The notes: generated by a model not told the origin, from the sequence alone. DNA of 64,000 bases from Bacteroidota bacterium (GCA_947479455.1 CANJZE010000010.1:1-64000); one strand, 5' to 3'. Shown: positions 1-8,278, counted from the stretch's first letter. Translations and numbers: made by a program.

Positions 1-646
1 CTCCTGTTGAGTTTACCGTTTGGCCATTGTAGCTTCCTCCGTTGCCGCCTGTGTAAGGCACACTGCTGCTCACTCCGCTGGCCGCTGTGCCCGATGTTAG
101 GGTGCCGTTGTTGGTGGCGCTGTTGCAGTTGATGGCAGTGATGCTGCCTGTGCCGCCTGTGGTGGTAAAACTTAGCTCATTACCATAAGCCGTACCTGCA
201 CTGTTAATAGCATAAGCACGCACGTAGTAGGTGGTATTGGCTGTTAAGCCCGTGAGGTTGCTAGTGTAGTTGCCTGTGCCGCTGCCATCGGTGCTCTGGT
301 TGTTGGCGGTGGTGGGGTTGGGGCCGGTGCTCCATACCACGCCCCGTTGGGTTACGGGGCTGCCTCCGTTGTTGGTGATATTTCCTCCTGAGGTAGCTGC
401 TGTGCCTGTAATATTGCCTATCGGCAGGGTGCTTAGGGTGGCCAGCTGCCCGGGGTTGCCTATGGTGTAGGTAATGCTATCAATACTGTTAAGCGGTATT
501 TGCAGCACGGTGCCATTGTTTTGGTATATGTTCATTATAGTTTGGCTGTGGGCGTAAAAGCCTGCCAAAAGGAATAAAACGCTTAGTAGTGTTTTACTGA
601 TGAGTTTTAAATTCTTCTCTGTATTTGTAAATGTTCTGTATTGCAT
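1..646 (-). CDS. Secreted FN3-type repeat surface protein, 3' end outside the window
   Basis: The gene reads leftward from an ATG at 646 and is still open at base 1, so about 215 N-terminal residues are visible. There is a long N-terminus with a hydrophobic core and cleavage near AHSQ. A segment with IYQNNGTVLQIPL and SIDSITYTI follows, a type common at the start of Bacteroidota surface proteins. One fibronectin-III-like module comes next (TGTAATSGGNI to YYVRAYAINSAG), then a Gly/Asn/Thr-rich repeat (PYTGGNGGSYNGQTV). It lies 21 bp downstream of another secreted-protein gene on the same strand. That neighbour has a similar N-terminal segment, so the two probably form an operon. The DNA is visibly GC-richer than most of the window. 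A role as an extracellular adhesin or T9SS cargo is inferred; the C-terminus that would show this is missing. Confidence 0.75.
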   Translation of the reverse strand, partial: MQYRTFTNTEKNLKLISKTLLSVLFLLAGFYAHSQTIMNIYQNNGTVLQIPLNSIDSITYTIGNPGQLATLSTLPIGNITGTAATSGGNITNNGGSPVTQRGVVWSTGPNPTTANNQSTDGSGTGNYTSNLTGLTANTTYYVRAYAINSAGTAYGNELSFTTTGGTGSITAINCNSATNNGTLTSGTAASGVSSSVPYTGGNGGSYNGQTVNSTG

Positions 647-667
647 TGTTTTTGTTTTTTAGTTGGT

Positions 668-1177
668 TTATTGCAAAATAATGGTTTTGCTAAAGCTGCC
701 TTTGGCGGTGCTAAAACGCAGGGTATAGCTGCCCTTGGGTAGGTTTTCTGCCTGCCATACTAATTCATGCTTGCCGGCAACTTTCGCTTCGCTTGCCCAG
801 GTTTGCACGGCTTTGCCTTGCAGGTCGAAAATACCTATGCTCACCTGCTCTGCCACCGGCAGTTGATAGCTGATGTTTACCTTGCCCTGAGCAGGGTTGG
901 GGTAAATGAGTAGCTCGGCTGTGTTTTTAATTTCACTGATACCTACCGTGCCTTGCTCATAGCGATAGTTACCTATGGTGCTTACATTCCACATCAGGGT
1001 GGTGCCATCGGTTTTGTTTAGGTTCATTACATCGCCTGTAAAGGTGATGTTGCGCACATCGGTAAGGTTGTAAGCAGCTTGGGAACCGTCTTTAAAACTG
1101 AAGTAGATACTTTGGGCTTGGCTAATACTTGCCAATAGCATTACTGCTCCCAGCAGTGCCAATGGTTTTGATTTCAT
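668..1177 (-). CDS. Small T9SS type A sorting-domain protein
   Basis: About 169 residues. The chosen ATG at 1177 gives a compact signal peptide (MKSKPLALLGAVMLLASIS, cleavage after QAQ); an ATG at 1207 and a GTG at 1237 are in frame upstream. The mature protein has a short N-terminal module (IYFSFKDGSQ, DVRNITFTGD) like that of the following gene. It ends in a classical T9SS sorting domain: LLIYPNPAQGKVNISY, then FDLQGKAV, LPKGSYTLRF and KTIILQ. The protein should be exported by Sec, then passed through the type IX machinery and anchored or released at the surface. The segment between signal and sorting domain is very short, so it may be a structural or accessory surface protein and not an enzyme. 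Its function is unknown. Confidence 0.8.
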   Translation of the reverse strand: MKSKPLALLGAVMLLASISQAQSIYFSFKDGSQAAYNLTDVRNITFTGDVMNLNKTDGTTLMWNVSTIGNYRYEQGTVGISEIKNTAELLIYPNPAQGKVNISYQLPVAEQVSIGIFDLQGKAVQTWASEAKVAGKHELVWQAENLPKGSYTLRFSTAKGSFSKTIILQ

Positions 1178-1251
1178 GCCTTTCGGCAGACAGGTGTTTT
1201 TTATCATGTTGTTTAAGGTTTGGTTTTTGTGAATCACAACAGTACTGTCCG

Positions 1252-1866
1252 TTAAAAGTAAGAAACCTTTTTAATCATTGCTTTGATTTTATGGCTATTG
1301 TTTCTTTCATGGTTTATAAAACCTCGCAAATTCGAATCTTCGATAAAGTCGTTATAAATTTGTTTAAAATCCATCATTTCATCAAAAAAAGCAGTCTTAT
1401 GCTGAGGAAATTTTGGAGATTTATCTTTAATTTTTTGCTTGAATTGGTTGTCGTAATTGGCGAACCAAGTAATGATTCTTTCAAACGATTTGCTATCAGG
1501 TAGAAATTCATTTAACAGCGCATATATGTCTTTAGTAATTTCTTCAATTTCGGAAATGTAGTCAACAAAAAACCACCTTTTATCAACCTTATTGTTGGGC
1601 GAATCAAGCCTATCTTCAAAGTGGGTTGTAGTTTCCGAAAACATGTTTTCTACATCTTGTGCTAAAGTACTAAGAACATAGTAGAGAATGACTTTTCTTT
1701 TATAATTTACTTTTTCATCTGTTGCATCCCATTCTTCCTTTCTGAAATCTGCAGCGAATAAATCTGTTTCAGAAATCTCAAACAGTATTACTTTCTGACT
1801 GACCTTGGTTTCATAGGTATGCTTGTTGGCAAATAAGTTCTTTAATTCTTTTATCCTACTGGGCAT
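1252..1866 (-). CDS. Hypothetical cytoplasmic protein, AT-rich
   Basis: 204 residues from an ATG at 1866. I do not recognise the family. There is no signal peptide or membrane segment. The protein is mostly charged and helical in character, with acidic and lysine-rich stretches, several aromatic residues (KRWFFVDYISEIEEI, RIITWFANYDNQF) and a basic C-terminus (NHERNNSHKIKAMIKK). The overall look is that of a helical bundle. It lies between a tRNA-Arg and a GC-rich pair of secreted-protein genes and is visibly AT-richer than both, which fits accessory DNA placed beside a tRNA. No mobility gene is present in the window. Confidence 0.55.
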   Translation of the reverse strand: MPSRIKELKNLFANKHTYETKVSQKVILFEISETDLFAADFRKEEWDATDEKVNYKRKVILYYVLSTLAQDVENMFSETTTHFEDRLDSPNNKVDKRWFFVDYISEIEEITKDIYALLNEFLPDSKSFERIITWFANYDNQFKQKIKDKSPKFPQHKTAFFDEMMDFKQIYNDFIEDSNLRGFINHERNNSHKIKAMIKKVSYF

Positions 1867-1915
1867 TGCATTTAAATATTGGAAAGCTGAAAAAAGAGAA
1901 AATTATGAACAATCT

Positions 1916-1959
1916 AAAAAGTGTATCCCAATCTGTATCCCACTATGAATATGATACAC
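1916..1959 (-). terminator. Possible hairpin terminator downstream of tRNA-Arg
   Basis: On the minus strand, GTGTATC and GATACAC form a 7-bp stem around a 25-nt loop, followed directly by TTTTT (1916-1920). It lies about 30 nt past the tRNA 3' end, where a terminator would be expected. The loop and stem also contain two copies of TGGGATACA spaced by 12 bp, so the site may be something else, such as an attachment-site remnant. Confidence 0.3.
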
Positions 1960-1990
1960 GATTTTCATTGGTAAGATAACAGTATTTTTG

Positions 1991-2062
1991 TAGCTCCGTC
2001 AGGAATCGAACCTGAATCAAGGGCTTCGGAAACCCTTATACTATCCGTTGTACTACGGAGCC
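1991..2062 (-). tRNA. tRNA-Arg (anticodon CCG)
   Basis: The minus strand folds as a full cloverleaf of 72 nt. The acceptor is GGCTCCG paired with CGGAGCT, with one G-U pair at the first position. The D arm runs GTAC to GTAT. The anticodon stem AGGGT/GCCCT carries loop TTCCGAA, giving anticodon CCG. The T arm is TCAGG TTCGATT CCTGA, with discriminator A. The CCA end is not encoded. It reads CGG codons for arginine. Confidence 0.93.
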
Positions 2063-2156
2063 AATTAAGGTGGCGAAAATAAAAACATCCACATCACCTG
2101 CTGTTTTACTAAGCAATATCATCACTTCAATTCATCAGCATTCGTAACTTCGCGCC

Positions 2157-2657
2157 ATGTTCAGCAAAGGCGATAAATTATACAGCATCGTAGGAATGAA
2201 ATGTCCGCGATGCCACGAAGGAAAATTGTGGCGCAGCCCGCTCTACAAACTCAAATTTTACGACATGTACGAAAACTGCCCGGTATGCGGTTTGAAGTAT
2301 GAACAGGAACCAGGCTTTTGGTATGGTGCTATGTATATGGGCTATACTTTCAGTTCGGGCGCTTTGCTTATTGTAATGCTGATTACACTTTTAGTTTTGA
2401 AATGGGACATTCCACACATTCTCATTGCCATTGGTATAACCGCGGTTATCGGTTTTACTTTCAATACGCGTTTATCGCGCTCGGCATGGTTAAATATTAT
2501 GGTGAGCTATAACCCTAATTGGAAAAAACAAAACGAAGACCGCGAAAAGAAACGCGAAGAATTGCGTGCACAGGGAGTGAATGTAGATGAATCAAGCTCT
2601 CTAACGAGTCAGGGTCATCATGGTTTTGAATCGAATAATAAAGTGATGAAATTTTAA
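2157..2657 (+). CDS. DUF983 family zinc-ribbon membrane protein
   Basis: 166 residues. The N-terminus carries a four-cysteine zinc ribbon (CPRCHEG and CPVCGLKYE, about residues 16-46) and the family-typical PGFWYGAMY. Two adjacent membrane helices follow (about residues 60-80 and 84-105). The tail is charged (WKKQNEDREKKREEL) and continues past the usual end of the family. DUF983 proteins are small inner-membrane proteins of unknown function. The -7-like box TAACTTCG at 2145-2152 ends 4 nt before the ATG, which suggests a leaderless transcript. An alpha/beta hydrolase gene follows 10 bp later on the same strand. Confidence 0.85.
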   Translation: MFSKGDKLYSIVGMKCPRCHEGKLWRSPLYKLKFYDMYENCPVCGLKYEQEPGFWYGAMYMGYTFSSGALLIVMLITLLVLKWDIPHILIAIGITAVIGFTFNTRLSRSAWLNIMVSYNPNWKKQNEDREKKREELRAQGVNVDESSSLTSQGHHGFESNNKVMKF

Positions 2658-2667
2658 AGCGACACTT

Positions 2668-3357
2668 ATGCAAAATCTTTTGTTGTTGCACGGAGCGCTC
2701 GGCTCCAAAGAGCAATTCACGGAATTGGAAACTCTGCTCTCCAAAAATTTTAAAGTTCATGTATTGAATTTTTCAGGACACGGAAGAAGACCTTCGCATC
2801 ATCATGCGTTCACAATTCAAAATTTTGCGCATGAGGTTTTAGACTACATGAACGAAAATTATTTGACGAGCGCAGATGTTTTCGGATACAGCATGGGTGG
2901 CTATGTAGCGTTATGGTTAGCGCGTTTTTATCCGGAGCGAATTGGAAAAATTTTAACACTCGGCACTAAGTTAAAATGGAACGAAGCAGAGGCAGAGAAA
3001 GAAATTAAAATGCTGAACGCAGAAAAGATTGCTGAGAAAGTTCCCGCATTTGCTGAATCATTAGCACAGCGACACGGAGAACACGAATGGAAAAGCGTAA
3101 TGAGCAAAACAGCTTTGCTGATGAAAGATTTAGCACATACGCATCTTACCGAACAAGACTTCATTAAAATTCAACACAAAATTTTATTGGGAAGAGGAGG
3201 AGCGGATACCATGGTGAGTTTTGAGGAAACCGATTACGTACATCATCTCATCAAAAATTCTGAATTCAAAATTTATGAGAACGTGCCACACGTTATTGAA
3301 AAAGTTCCCGTTGATTTATTGAAGAAAGAATGTGAGTGGTTTTTTCTGACTGTTTAA
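2668..3357 (+). CDS. Alpha/beta hydrolase
   Basis: 229 residues, a compact alpha/beta hydrolase without signal peptide. Visible features are the oxyanion-hole region LLLHGALGSKEQF near the N-terminus, the nucleophile elbow GYSMGGY (Ser about residue 76) and a C-terminal His in NVPHVIEK. The probable acid is an Asp in GRGGADTMV. The layout resembles BioH/MenH-like esterases, but the substrate cannot be told from sequence. It follows the DUF983 gene by 10 bp, and its stop codon overlaps the 3' end of the convergent hydrolase gene. Confidence 0.85.
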   Translation: MQNLLLLHGALGSKEQFTELETLLSKNFKVHVLNFSGHGRRPSHHHAFTIQNFAHEVLDYMNENYLTSADVFGYSMGGYVALWLARFYPERIGKILTLGTKLKWNEAEAEKEIKMLNAEKIAEKVPAFAESLAQRHGEHEWKSVMSKTALLMKDLAHTHLTEQDFIKIQHKILLGRGGADTMVSFEETDYVHHLIKNSEFKIYENVPHVIEKVPVDLLKKECEWFFLTV

Positions 3358-4226
3358 GCCAAAAACTTTTTTATCTCCTCTATCACTTTTGCGTTGCGAA
3401 TGATGTTATTGTGCCCCGCACCTTTTGCATTATACGATTGTATTTCGGGATGCAACGATAAGTAGTGCTTAATATCTTTCAGCGAAACAATATCATCGTC
3501 TTCATCATACATCAGCATTATTTTATCGGCTTTGATTTTTTCTTTGCGCACGGCTAAATCCATTCGCTCCACCGGCATATTGAACTCTTTTTCCATTCCT
3601 TTGAAAAAAATCTTTTGCATTTTCTCGGGCACTTTCAGCATTTCAAAAACCTGGTCAAAAAATCTTTTAGATGCAATGGGAATCGTAAGCATCACCAAAC
3701 GGTTCACAATAATTTCGTGCTCCATCAGCAGGTAAGCGCTTGCACCTCCACCCATTGAATGTCCGATGATTCCATAAGGCACTCCAACTTTTTCAATCAG
3801 TTGAACCATGGCTTCTTTGAAGTGCAACAGGTTACTTGTTTCTCCTTCGCTGCCGCCATGTGCCGGACCATCAATTGCAATAACCCGATAGCCCGCTTCC
3901 ACCAAAGCAGGAATCATTTTATAAAAATCAAGCGCCATAGCATCCCAACCGTGAACGAGCATTATGGTGCGGTCGCTGCTGCCCCACACGTAATATTTCA
4001 TGGCTATTTTATTCGTATTGCTTCTAAACTCGTTTACTAATATTTCGTGCTTGGCTGCTTTTTTCATCAGCGTTTGGTGTGGCGGGCGCAACACTCTTTT
4101 CTTTGTAGCGAAAATAATTTTCACCATTATTTCAATAGCAGTAGTGGGGGCAATGTTTCCTGCTATTGAGAAAAAATTTTGCAGCCATTTTACTTTAGAG
4201 GGAAGTCCTTGTTTTTTTTCAGCCAT
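3354..4226 (-). CDS. Alpha/beta hydrolase
   Basis: 290 residues with an alpha/beta hydrolase core. The motifs are MLVHGWDAMALDFY, the nucleophile elbow GHSMGGGAS (Ser about residue 159), an acid in MYDEDDDIVSL and a C-terminal His in GAGHNNIIR. The N-terminal ~60 residues are a basic leader with a weak hydrophobic patch (NIAPTTAIEIMVKIIF). It is the last gene of a minus-strand run rnhA / cyclophilin / hydrolase, with a 4-bp gap to the cyclophilin. Its 3' end overlaps the convergent hydrolase gene by 4 bp. The substrate is unknown. Confidence 0.85.
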   Translation of the reverse strand: MAEKKQGLPSKVKWLQNFFSIAGNIAPTTAIEIMVKIIFATKKRVLRPPHQTLMKKAAKHEILVNEFRSNTNKIAMKYYVWGSSDRTIMLVHGWDAMALDFYKMIPALVEAGYRVIAIDGPAHGGSEGETSNLLHFKEAMVQLIEKVGVPYGIIGHSMGGGASAYLLMEHEIIVNRLVMLTIPIASKRFFDQVFEMLKVPEKMQKIFFKGMEKEFNMPVERMDLAVRKEKIKADKIMLMYDEDDDIVSLKDIKHYLSLHPEIQSYNAKGAGHNNIIRNAKVIEEIKKFLA

Positions 4227-4230
4227 ATAA

Positions 4231-4878
4231 TCAATTGAGCATTTTCACTTTTTTAATTCTCACTTCTTTTTTAGGTCGGTCGTATTTATCGGTTTCAACT
4301 GCAGCAATTTTATCAACTACTTCCATTCCTTTTATCACTTCGCCAAAAACTGTGTAGCGCGAATCGAGATGAGGAATACCACCAATGGTTCTGTAAACCT
4401 GTATATGTTCTTCAGGAATTTCAAAACCGTTTGTTCGCGCACGCGCTTTTATAAAAGTAGAATCATTTGCAACCTTCCCTTGCACTATATAAAACTGACA
4501 AGCCGATGATGCCTTCTCCGGATTTTCATCGCGCGCCATTCCAACTGCTCCACGTTTATGAAAATATCTCTCTGGAAAAATTTCGGCAGGAACCGTGTAG
4601 CCTAAATCGCCTTCGCCAAGTTGTGCGGTATCCGTTGCATTTTTTGAAGTGGGGTCACCTGCCTGCACTACAAATCCTTTGATAACGCGGTGGAATAAGA
4701 GCGAGTCGAAATAATTTTGATTGGCAAGTTTGATAAAGTTGTCGCGGTGCTTTGGTGTGCCATCATACAATTCAATAATGATGGTTCCGTAATTGGTAAC
4801 AATTTTTGCGCGATGTGTTTGGGCGCTCAAAAAATTTGCAGAACAAATAAATAAACCAGCGATGATTAAACGCAACAT
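4231..4878 (-). CDS. Exported cyclophilin-type peptidyl-prolyl cis-trans isomerase
   Basis: 215 residues from the ATG at 4878. The signal peptide is MLRLIIAGLFICSANFLSAQ, so the protein acts in the periplasm or is a cell-envelope folding factor. Cyclophilin signatures are present: IIELYDGTPKHRDNF, LLFHRVIKGFVVQAGDP with the catalytic Arg in FHRV, FYIVQGK, and YTVFGEVIKGMEVVDKIA near the C-terminus. The family catalyses cis-trans isomerisation of X-Pro bonds. It starts 10 bp after rnhA ends and stops 4 bp before the next hydrolase, so the three are probably co-transcribed. Confidence 0.93.
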   Translation of the reverse strand: MLRLIIAGLFICSANFLSAQTHRAKIVTNYGTIIIELYDGTPKHRDNFIKLANQNYFDSLLFHRVIKGFVVQAGDPTSKNATDTAQLGEGDLGYTVPAEIFPERYFHKRGAVGMARDENPEKASSACQFYIVQGKVANDSTFIKARARTNGFEIPEEHIQVYRTIGGIPHLDSRYTVFGEVIKGMEVVDKIAAVETDKYDRPKKEVRIKKVKMLN

Positions 4879-4888
4879 CGTTTTTGTT

Positions 4889-5365
4889 TTAGTCAAACAT
4901 ACCTTCCTTCTCTATCTTCTCATAAACTTCATCCACCAAAAGATTTCCCCCATCGGCTGCATCGGTGGCAAGCACATCACAACGCTCGTTATAAGGATGG
5001 TCGTTATGACCTTTTATCCATTTGAATTTTACTTTGTGTTTAGGAAACACTTTTAAGAAACGCATCCACAGGTCAGGATTTTTTTTGTCCTTAAATCCTT
5101 TTTTCTGCCAGCCGAAAACCCATTTCTTCTCTACCGAATCCACTACGTATTTCGAATCGGAATAAATAATTACATCGAGTCCTTCGCGGGTTAATGATTC
5201 TAAACCCACAATCACCGCCATCAATTCCATTCGGTTGTTCGTGGTTTTGCGAAAACCCTGCGAGAGTTCTTTTTCTTTTTCACCAAACTTTAAAATAGTT
5301 CCATAACCACCGCGACCAGGATTACTGCGCGCGGAACCATCAGTATAAATTTCTACGTGGGGCAT
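4889..5365 (-). CDS. rnhA: Ribonuclease HI
   Basis: 158 residues from the ATG at 5365, close to the usual ~155. All four metal-binding carboxylates are present: Asp in IYTDGSARSNPG, Glu in NNRMELMA, Asp in IYSDSKYV and the last Asp in RCDVLATDAA. The His-loop motif KGHNDHPYNERCD is also intact. The enzyme cleaves the RNA strand of RNA:DNA hybrids, removing R-loops and primers. It is the first gene of the three-gene minus-strand run. Confidence 0.95.
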   Translation of the reverse strand: MPHVEIYTDGSARSNPGRGGYGTILKFGEKEKELSQGFRKTTNNRMELMAVIVGLESLTREGLDVIIYSDSKYVVDSVEKKWVFGWQKKGFKDKKNPDLWMRFLKVFPKHKVKFKWIKGHNDHPYNERCDVLATDAADGGNLLVDEVYEKIEKEGMFD

Positions 5366-5459
5366 GAAGTAAATTAAATCCAAATTTTGAATTTGCAGGA
5401 ATGCATTTTCAAACTACAAGGCAAAATATTTGAAGAAGTTTTTGGAAAAATAGAATGAT

Positions 5460-5502
5460 GGATGAATGGATTTAATACAACATTCCATCATTCCATTCAT
5501 CC
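5460..5502 (-). repeat. Inverted repeat built from a GGAATGATGGA-type unit, possible terminator
   Basis: Perfect 11-bp arms GGATGAATGGA (5460-5470) and TCCATTCATCC (5492-5502) lie between the M3 peptidase stop and rnhA. The intervening DNA repeats the related unit GAATGATGG. Read leftward, the stem is followed by ATCATTCTATTTTT, so it may end the peptidase transcript. The same GGAATGATGGA unit appears inside the FAH hydrolase gene at 53691-53721, which marks it as an interspersed repeat. Confidence 0.55.
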
Positions 5503-5507
5503 TGTTT

Positions 5508-7196
5508 TTATTTCCACTCAAAGCTGTTGAGGTATTGTTCCACTTCTTTAAAAAGGGGTTCCATTACTCCGCTTTCGAATGGCGATTCAAGATTTGCCAG
5601 CTTCACCAAACCAAGGAAAGAATCGCTTCCTCCTGCCTGACACAAGCGCAAATAATCTTGCCATGCCGCTTTAAAATCTTTTTGGCTTTTGCTCCAAAAC
5701 TGAAACGCGCACAATTGCGCAAGGCAGTAATCAATATAATAAAACGGACTGCGGAAGATATGCGCCTGACGCTGCCAGAAACCACCACGCTCTAAATAAT
5801 CCATTCCATCATAATCAATCCATGGGCGGTATTTTGTTTCAATGGTCTTCCATGCCGCTTTGCGTTCTGCGGGAGTCATGTCGGGGTTTTCATAAACCGT
5901 GTGCTGAAATTCATCGACCGAAACACCGTAAGGAAGAAAGTGAACGTTTGAAGACAAGTGCACGTACTTATACTTATCGGTATCGCTACCGAAAAACAAA
6001 TTCATCCACGGATAAGTAAGGTGCTCCATACTCATGCTGTGAATTTCACAAGCCTCCATCGTTGGCCAGTAGTATTCTTCAATTTCAAAATTGCGGCTTT
6101 CGAAACACTGAAACGCATGACCTGCTTCGTGGGTAAGCACGTCCACATCGCCCACAGTTCCATTGAAGTTAGCAAAGATGAAAGGCGCTTTATATTTAGG
6201 AAACATGGTGCAGTAACCGCCACTTGCTTTTCCTTTTTTGTTCACCAAATCCATTAAATCGTTGTTCACCATAAAATCAAAAAACTCTTTTGTTTCAGGC
6301 GAAAGCTCGGCATACATCTTTTGCCCGTTGGCCACAATTTGTTCGGGTGTGCCTTGCGGTTTCGGATTGCCGTTATTAAAGTGATGATTGAAATCGTATG
6401 CTTTCAGTTTTTCAACGCCAATATTTTTGCGTTGTTGTTCGCGCAGTTTGCCCGATACGGGAACCACATGTTTTAAAACTTCGGCACGATATACCGCCAC
6501 CATTTCTGCATTGTAATCGGTGCGCAGCATGCGGTAATAAGCCAACTCCACAAAATTTTTGTAGCCGAGTTTTTTGGCAATGCGCGTGCGCACTTTCACC
6601 AGCTTATCATATATCTCATCAAACTCTGTTTCGTGGCTGGCAAACCAACCGTGGTTAGCAAAGAATGCTTTTTTGCGCAGTTCGCGGTCGGTAGATTCCA
6701 TAAAAGCAGAGAGCGCAGAGAGCGTTAACTTCTGTCCTTCAAATTCAACTTCGGCACAGGCCACTAACTTGGTGTATTCAGTGCCGAGTTTGTTCTCTTC
6801 CTTTAGGTCTTCAATAATTGAAGGGTCGAAAGTTTTCAAACTTACATCGGCCAGTTTAAACAACTGGTTGCCGAATTTCTTCTGCAAGTCTCCTTTAAAC
6901 TTGGATGAGCCCAGGGCTTTGTAAAATTTAATGTTGAGGTCTTTAAGCACAGGCTCGTTCATATCGAAAAACTCCTGCTCTTCTTCATAATACTGATTAG
7001 TAGTGTCAAGAGAGTTTCGCACCGAAGCAATAGAAGCAAAGGTCTGAAACTCGCTCTTGAGCAAATTAATTTGTGCCAGCACTTCTTCCTGTTCTTTAGC
7101 AGTAGCAGCATTGGTAAATTTCACGAGCAAGTCATTAAACTCTTGCTCCACTTTGCCCAAATCGGGGCGGTTGTAATTCATTTCAGAAAACTTCAT
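5508..7196 (-). CDS. M3 family oligoendopeptidase (zinc metallopeptidase)
   Basis: 562 residues from the ATG at 7196 (MKFSEMNYN); a GTG two codons upstream is possible. The zinc site is HEAGH in VLTHEAGHAFQCF, and the third ligand lies in EACEIHSMSMEHL, the layout of thermolysin-fold M3 peptidases (PepF type). There is no signal peptide, so it acts in the cytoplasm on short peptides. The C-terminal region (YCLAQLCAFQFW, GGSDSFLGLVKLANL) matches the conserved end of the family. A TAGGTTTG box precedes the gene by about 20 nt. It is a monocistronic minus-strand gene. Confidence 0.93.
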   Translation of the reverse strand: MKFSEMNYNRPDLGKVEQEFNDLLVKFTNAATAKEQEEVLAQINLLKSEFQTFASIASVRNSLDTTNQYYEEEQEFFDMNEPVLKDLNIKFYKALGSSKFKGDLQKKFGNQLFKLADVSLKTFDPSIIEDLKEENKLGTEYTKLVACAEVEFEGQKLTLSALSAFMESTDRELRKKAFFANHGWFASHETEFDEIYDKLVKVRTRIAKKLGYKNFVELAYYRMLRTDYNAEMVAVYRAEVLKHVVPVSGKLREQQRKNIGVEKLKAYDFNHHFNNGNPKPQGTPEQIVANGQKMYAELSPETKEFFDFMVNNDLMDLVNKKGKASGGYCTMFPKYKAPFIFANFNGTVGDVDVLTHEAGHAFQCFESRNFEIEEYYWPTMEACEIHSMSMEHLTYPWMNLFFGSDTDKYKYVHLSSNVHFLPYGVSVDEFQHTVYENPDMTPAERKAAWKTIETKYRPWIDYDGMDYLERGGFWQRQAHIFRSPFYYIDYCLAQLCAFQFWSKSQKDFKAAWQDYLRLCQAGGSDSFLGLVKLANLESPFESGVMEPLFKEVEQYLNSFEWK

Positions 7197-7299
7197 AAGC
7201 ACACAATTTTTGAGGGCTCAAACCTAAACATATTTGCTTGTGGAATAATACTTGAAGTAAGAAATGAATAAGATTGGGAGAAAGTGCTGGTGGAGCGTT

Positions 7300-7329
7300 T
7301 TTGTCATTTGAACAACTTCACTATTTTTG
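7300..7329 (+). promoter_or_regulatory. Bacteroidota-type promoter of the higBA module
   Basis: TTTG at 7300-7303, an 18-bp spacer and TATTTTTG at 7322-7329 match the Bacteroidota consensus TTTG / TAnnTTTG exactly. The -7 box ends 6 nt before the ATG at 7336, so transcription should begin at or next to the start codon and give a leaderless toxin mRNA. Confidence 0.7.
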
Positions 7330-7335
7330 TGAAGC

Positions 7336-7641
7336 ATGATAGTTCGGTTCGAAAACAAGAAGGTGCTGGAGTTGTATGAATTAGGAGTGAAACAATGCGT
7401 AAGCAAATACAAATTTGCCAAACACCTTGTGGAGAAATATAAAATGCGAATTGGTCAGTTGATAGATGCTCCCGATTTGAAAACCATCAGCCAAATCAAA
7501 TCGTTGAACTTGGAGAAACTGAAAGGAGATAGAAAGGGGCAACTTTCCATAAGGGTAGATAACCAGTTCAGAATTTGTTTTTACGAATTGAACGAAAAAG
7601 AAATAACCGTAGAAATTTTAGAACTAACCGATTACCACTAA
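7336..7641 (+). CDS. higB: HigB-like RelE-superfamily toxin
   Basis: 101 residues. The C-terminal half carries the HigB/plasmid-maintenance killer signature LEKLKGDRKGQLSIRV and NQFRICFYE, with basic residues typical of ribosome-dependent mRNA interferases. HigB toxins cleave translated mRNA and are neutralised by HigA. The toxin precedes the antitoxin by 10 bp, the order typical of higBA modules and the reverse of relBE. A consensus promoter lies directly before the start codon. Autoregulation through the HigA helix-turn-helix is expected but not visible. Confidence 0.88.
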   Translation: MIVRFENKKVLELYELGVKQCVSKYKFAKHLVEKYKMRIGQLIDAPDLKTISQIKSLNLEKLKGDRKGQLSIRVDNQFRICFYELNEKEITVEILELTDYH

Positions 7642-7651
7642 ATAAGAAACC

Positions 7652-7957
7652 ATGAAAACAGCGAACGAAATAACACCAACAAACTTTTTTCATCCGGGCA
7701 TTGCTTTGCACGAGGAAATTTCATTCAGAGGACTAACCAAAAAAGAAGTGGCGGAGCAAATGGGTATTTCGCCAACGGTGTTGAGTGAAATATTTTCGGG
7801 CAAGCGAAACATTACGGCTATCACGGCTATTAAATTAGAGGAAGTGTTGGGAATAAACGCGCTCTACTTTTTGAGTATGCAAATGCGTTACGATTATTAC
7901 AGCTTGAAAAAGGCACAGCGAAAAATAACTAAGACCGCTTTAAAGAAAGCCGCATAA
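7652..7957 (+). CDS. higA: HigA-like XRE-family antitoxin
   Basis: 101 residues. It has the HigA family opening FFHPGIALHEEI and a helix-turn-helix of the Xre/Cro type (LTKKEVAEQMGISPTVLSEI, then GKRNITAITAIKLEEVLG). The tail is lysine-rich (KKAQRKITKTALKKAA). It should bind the HigB toxin and repress its own operon. It ends 8 bp before the tail-to-tail pseudogene on the other strand. Confidence 0.88.
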   Translation: MKTANEITPTNFFHPGIALHEEISFRGLTKKEVAEQMGISPTVLSEIFSGKRNITAITAIKLEEVLGINALYFLSMQMRYDYYSLKKAQRKITKTALKKAA

Positions 7958-7965
7958 ATAATTTC

Positions 7966-8192
7966 TTACTCCATCACCACTTTGCCTCGCTCTATAATTT
8001 TATTGCGCTCAATTAACTGCCAAAAATAAATACTACTGGGTAAATTATTGCGGTGTATGGTGGTAGTGGTTGAGTTAATCTCCTCGCGCTTTACCTGGCT
8101 GCTGACTGTATGGTATCCTGCTGTGCGTTTACAAAATAACCGCTGCAAAAAAATGCAGTCAGTAAAAAACTACTTGTAAAAAAAGTTCTCAT
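7966..8192 (-). pseudogene. Collapsed T9SS cargo gene: signal peptide and sorting-domain tail in different frames
   Basis: An ATG at 8192 opens a good signal peptide (MRTFFTSSFLLTAFFCSGYF, cleavage after VNA) that hits a stop at 8091. In another frame, ending at 7966, the DNA encodes the end of a T9SS sorting domain (NNLPSSIYFWQLI, then KIIERGKVVME). The two ends of a secreted protein are therefore preserved, while the middle is gone and the frames no longer match. This fits a large internal deletion with a frameshift. The encoded protein is probably not exported or functional. Confidence 0.7.
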
Positions 8193-8278
8193 GCAATAAG
8201 TTTCTTCAAAACGGTAGAAAGAAACTGAAACCTCATGTGTTTTGCCAAACGTTTGACAATTCTATGACAATTAAATTT

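Noticed and set aside
1129..1503. A 124-residue plus-strand frame overlapping two minus-strand genes
   Set aside because: It spans the boundary of two better-supported genes and has no start context or family features.
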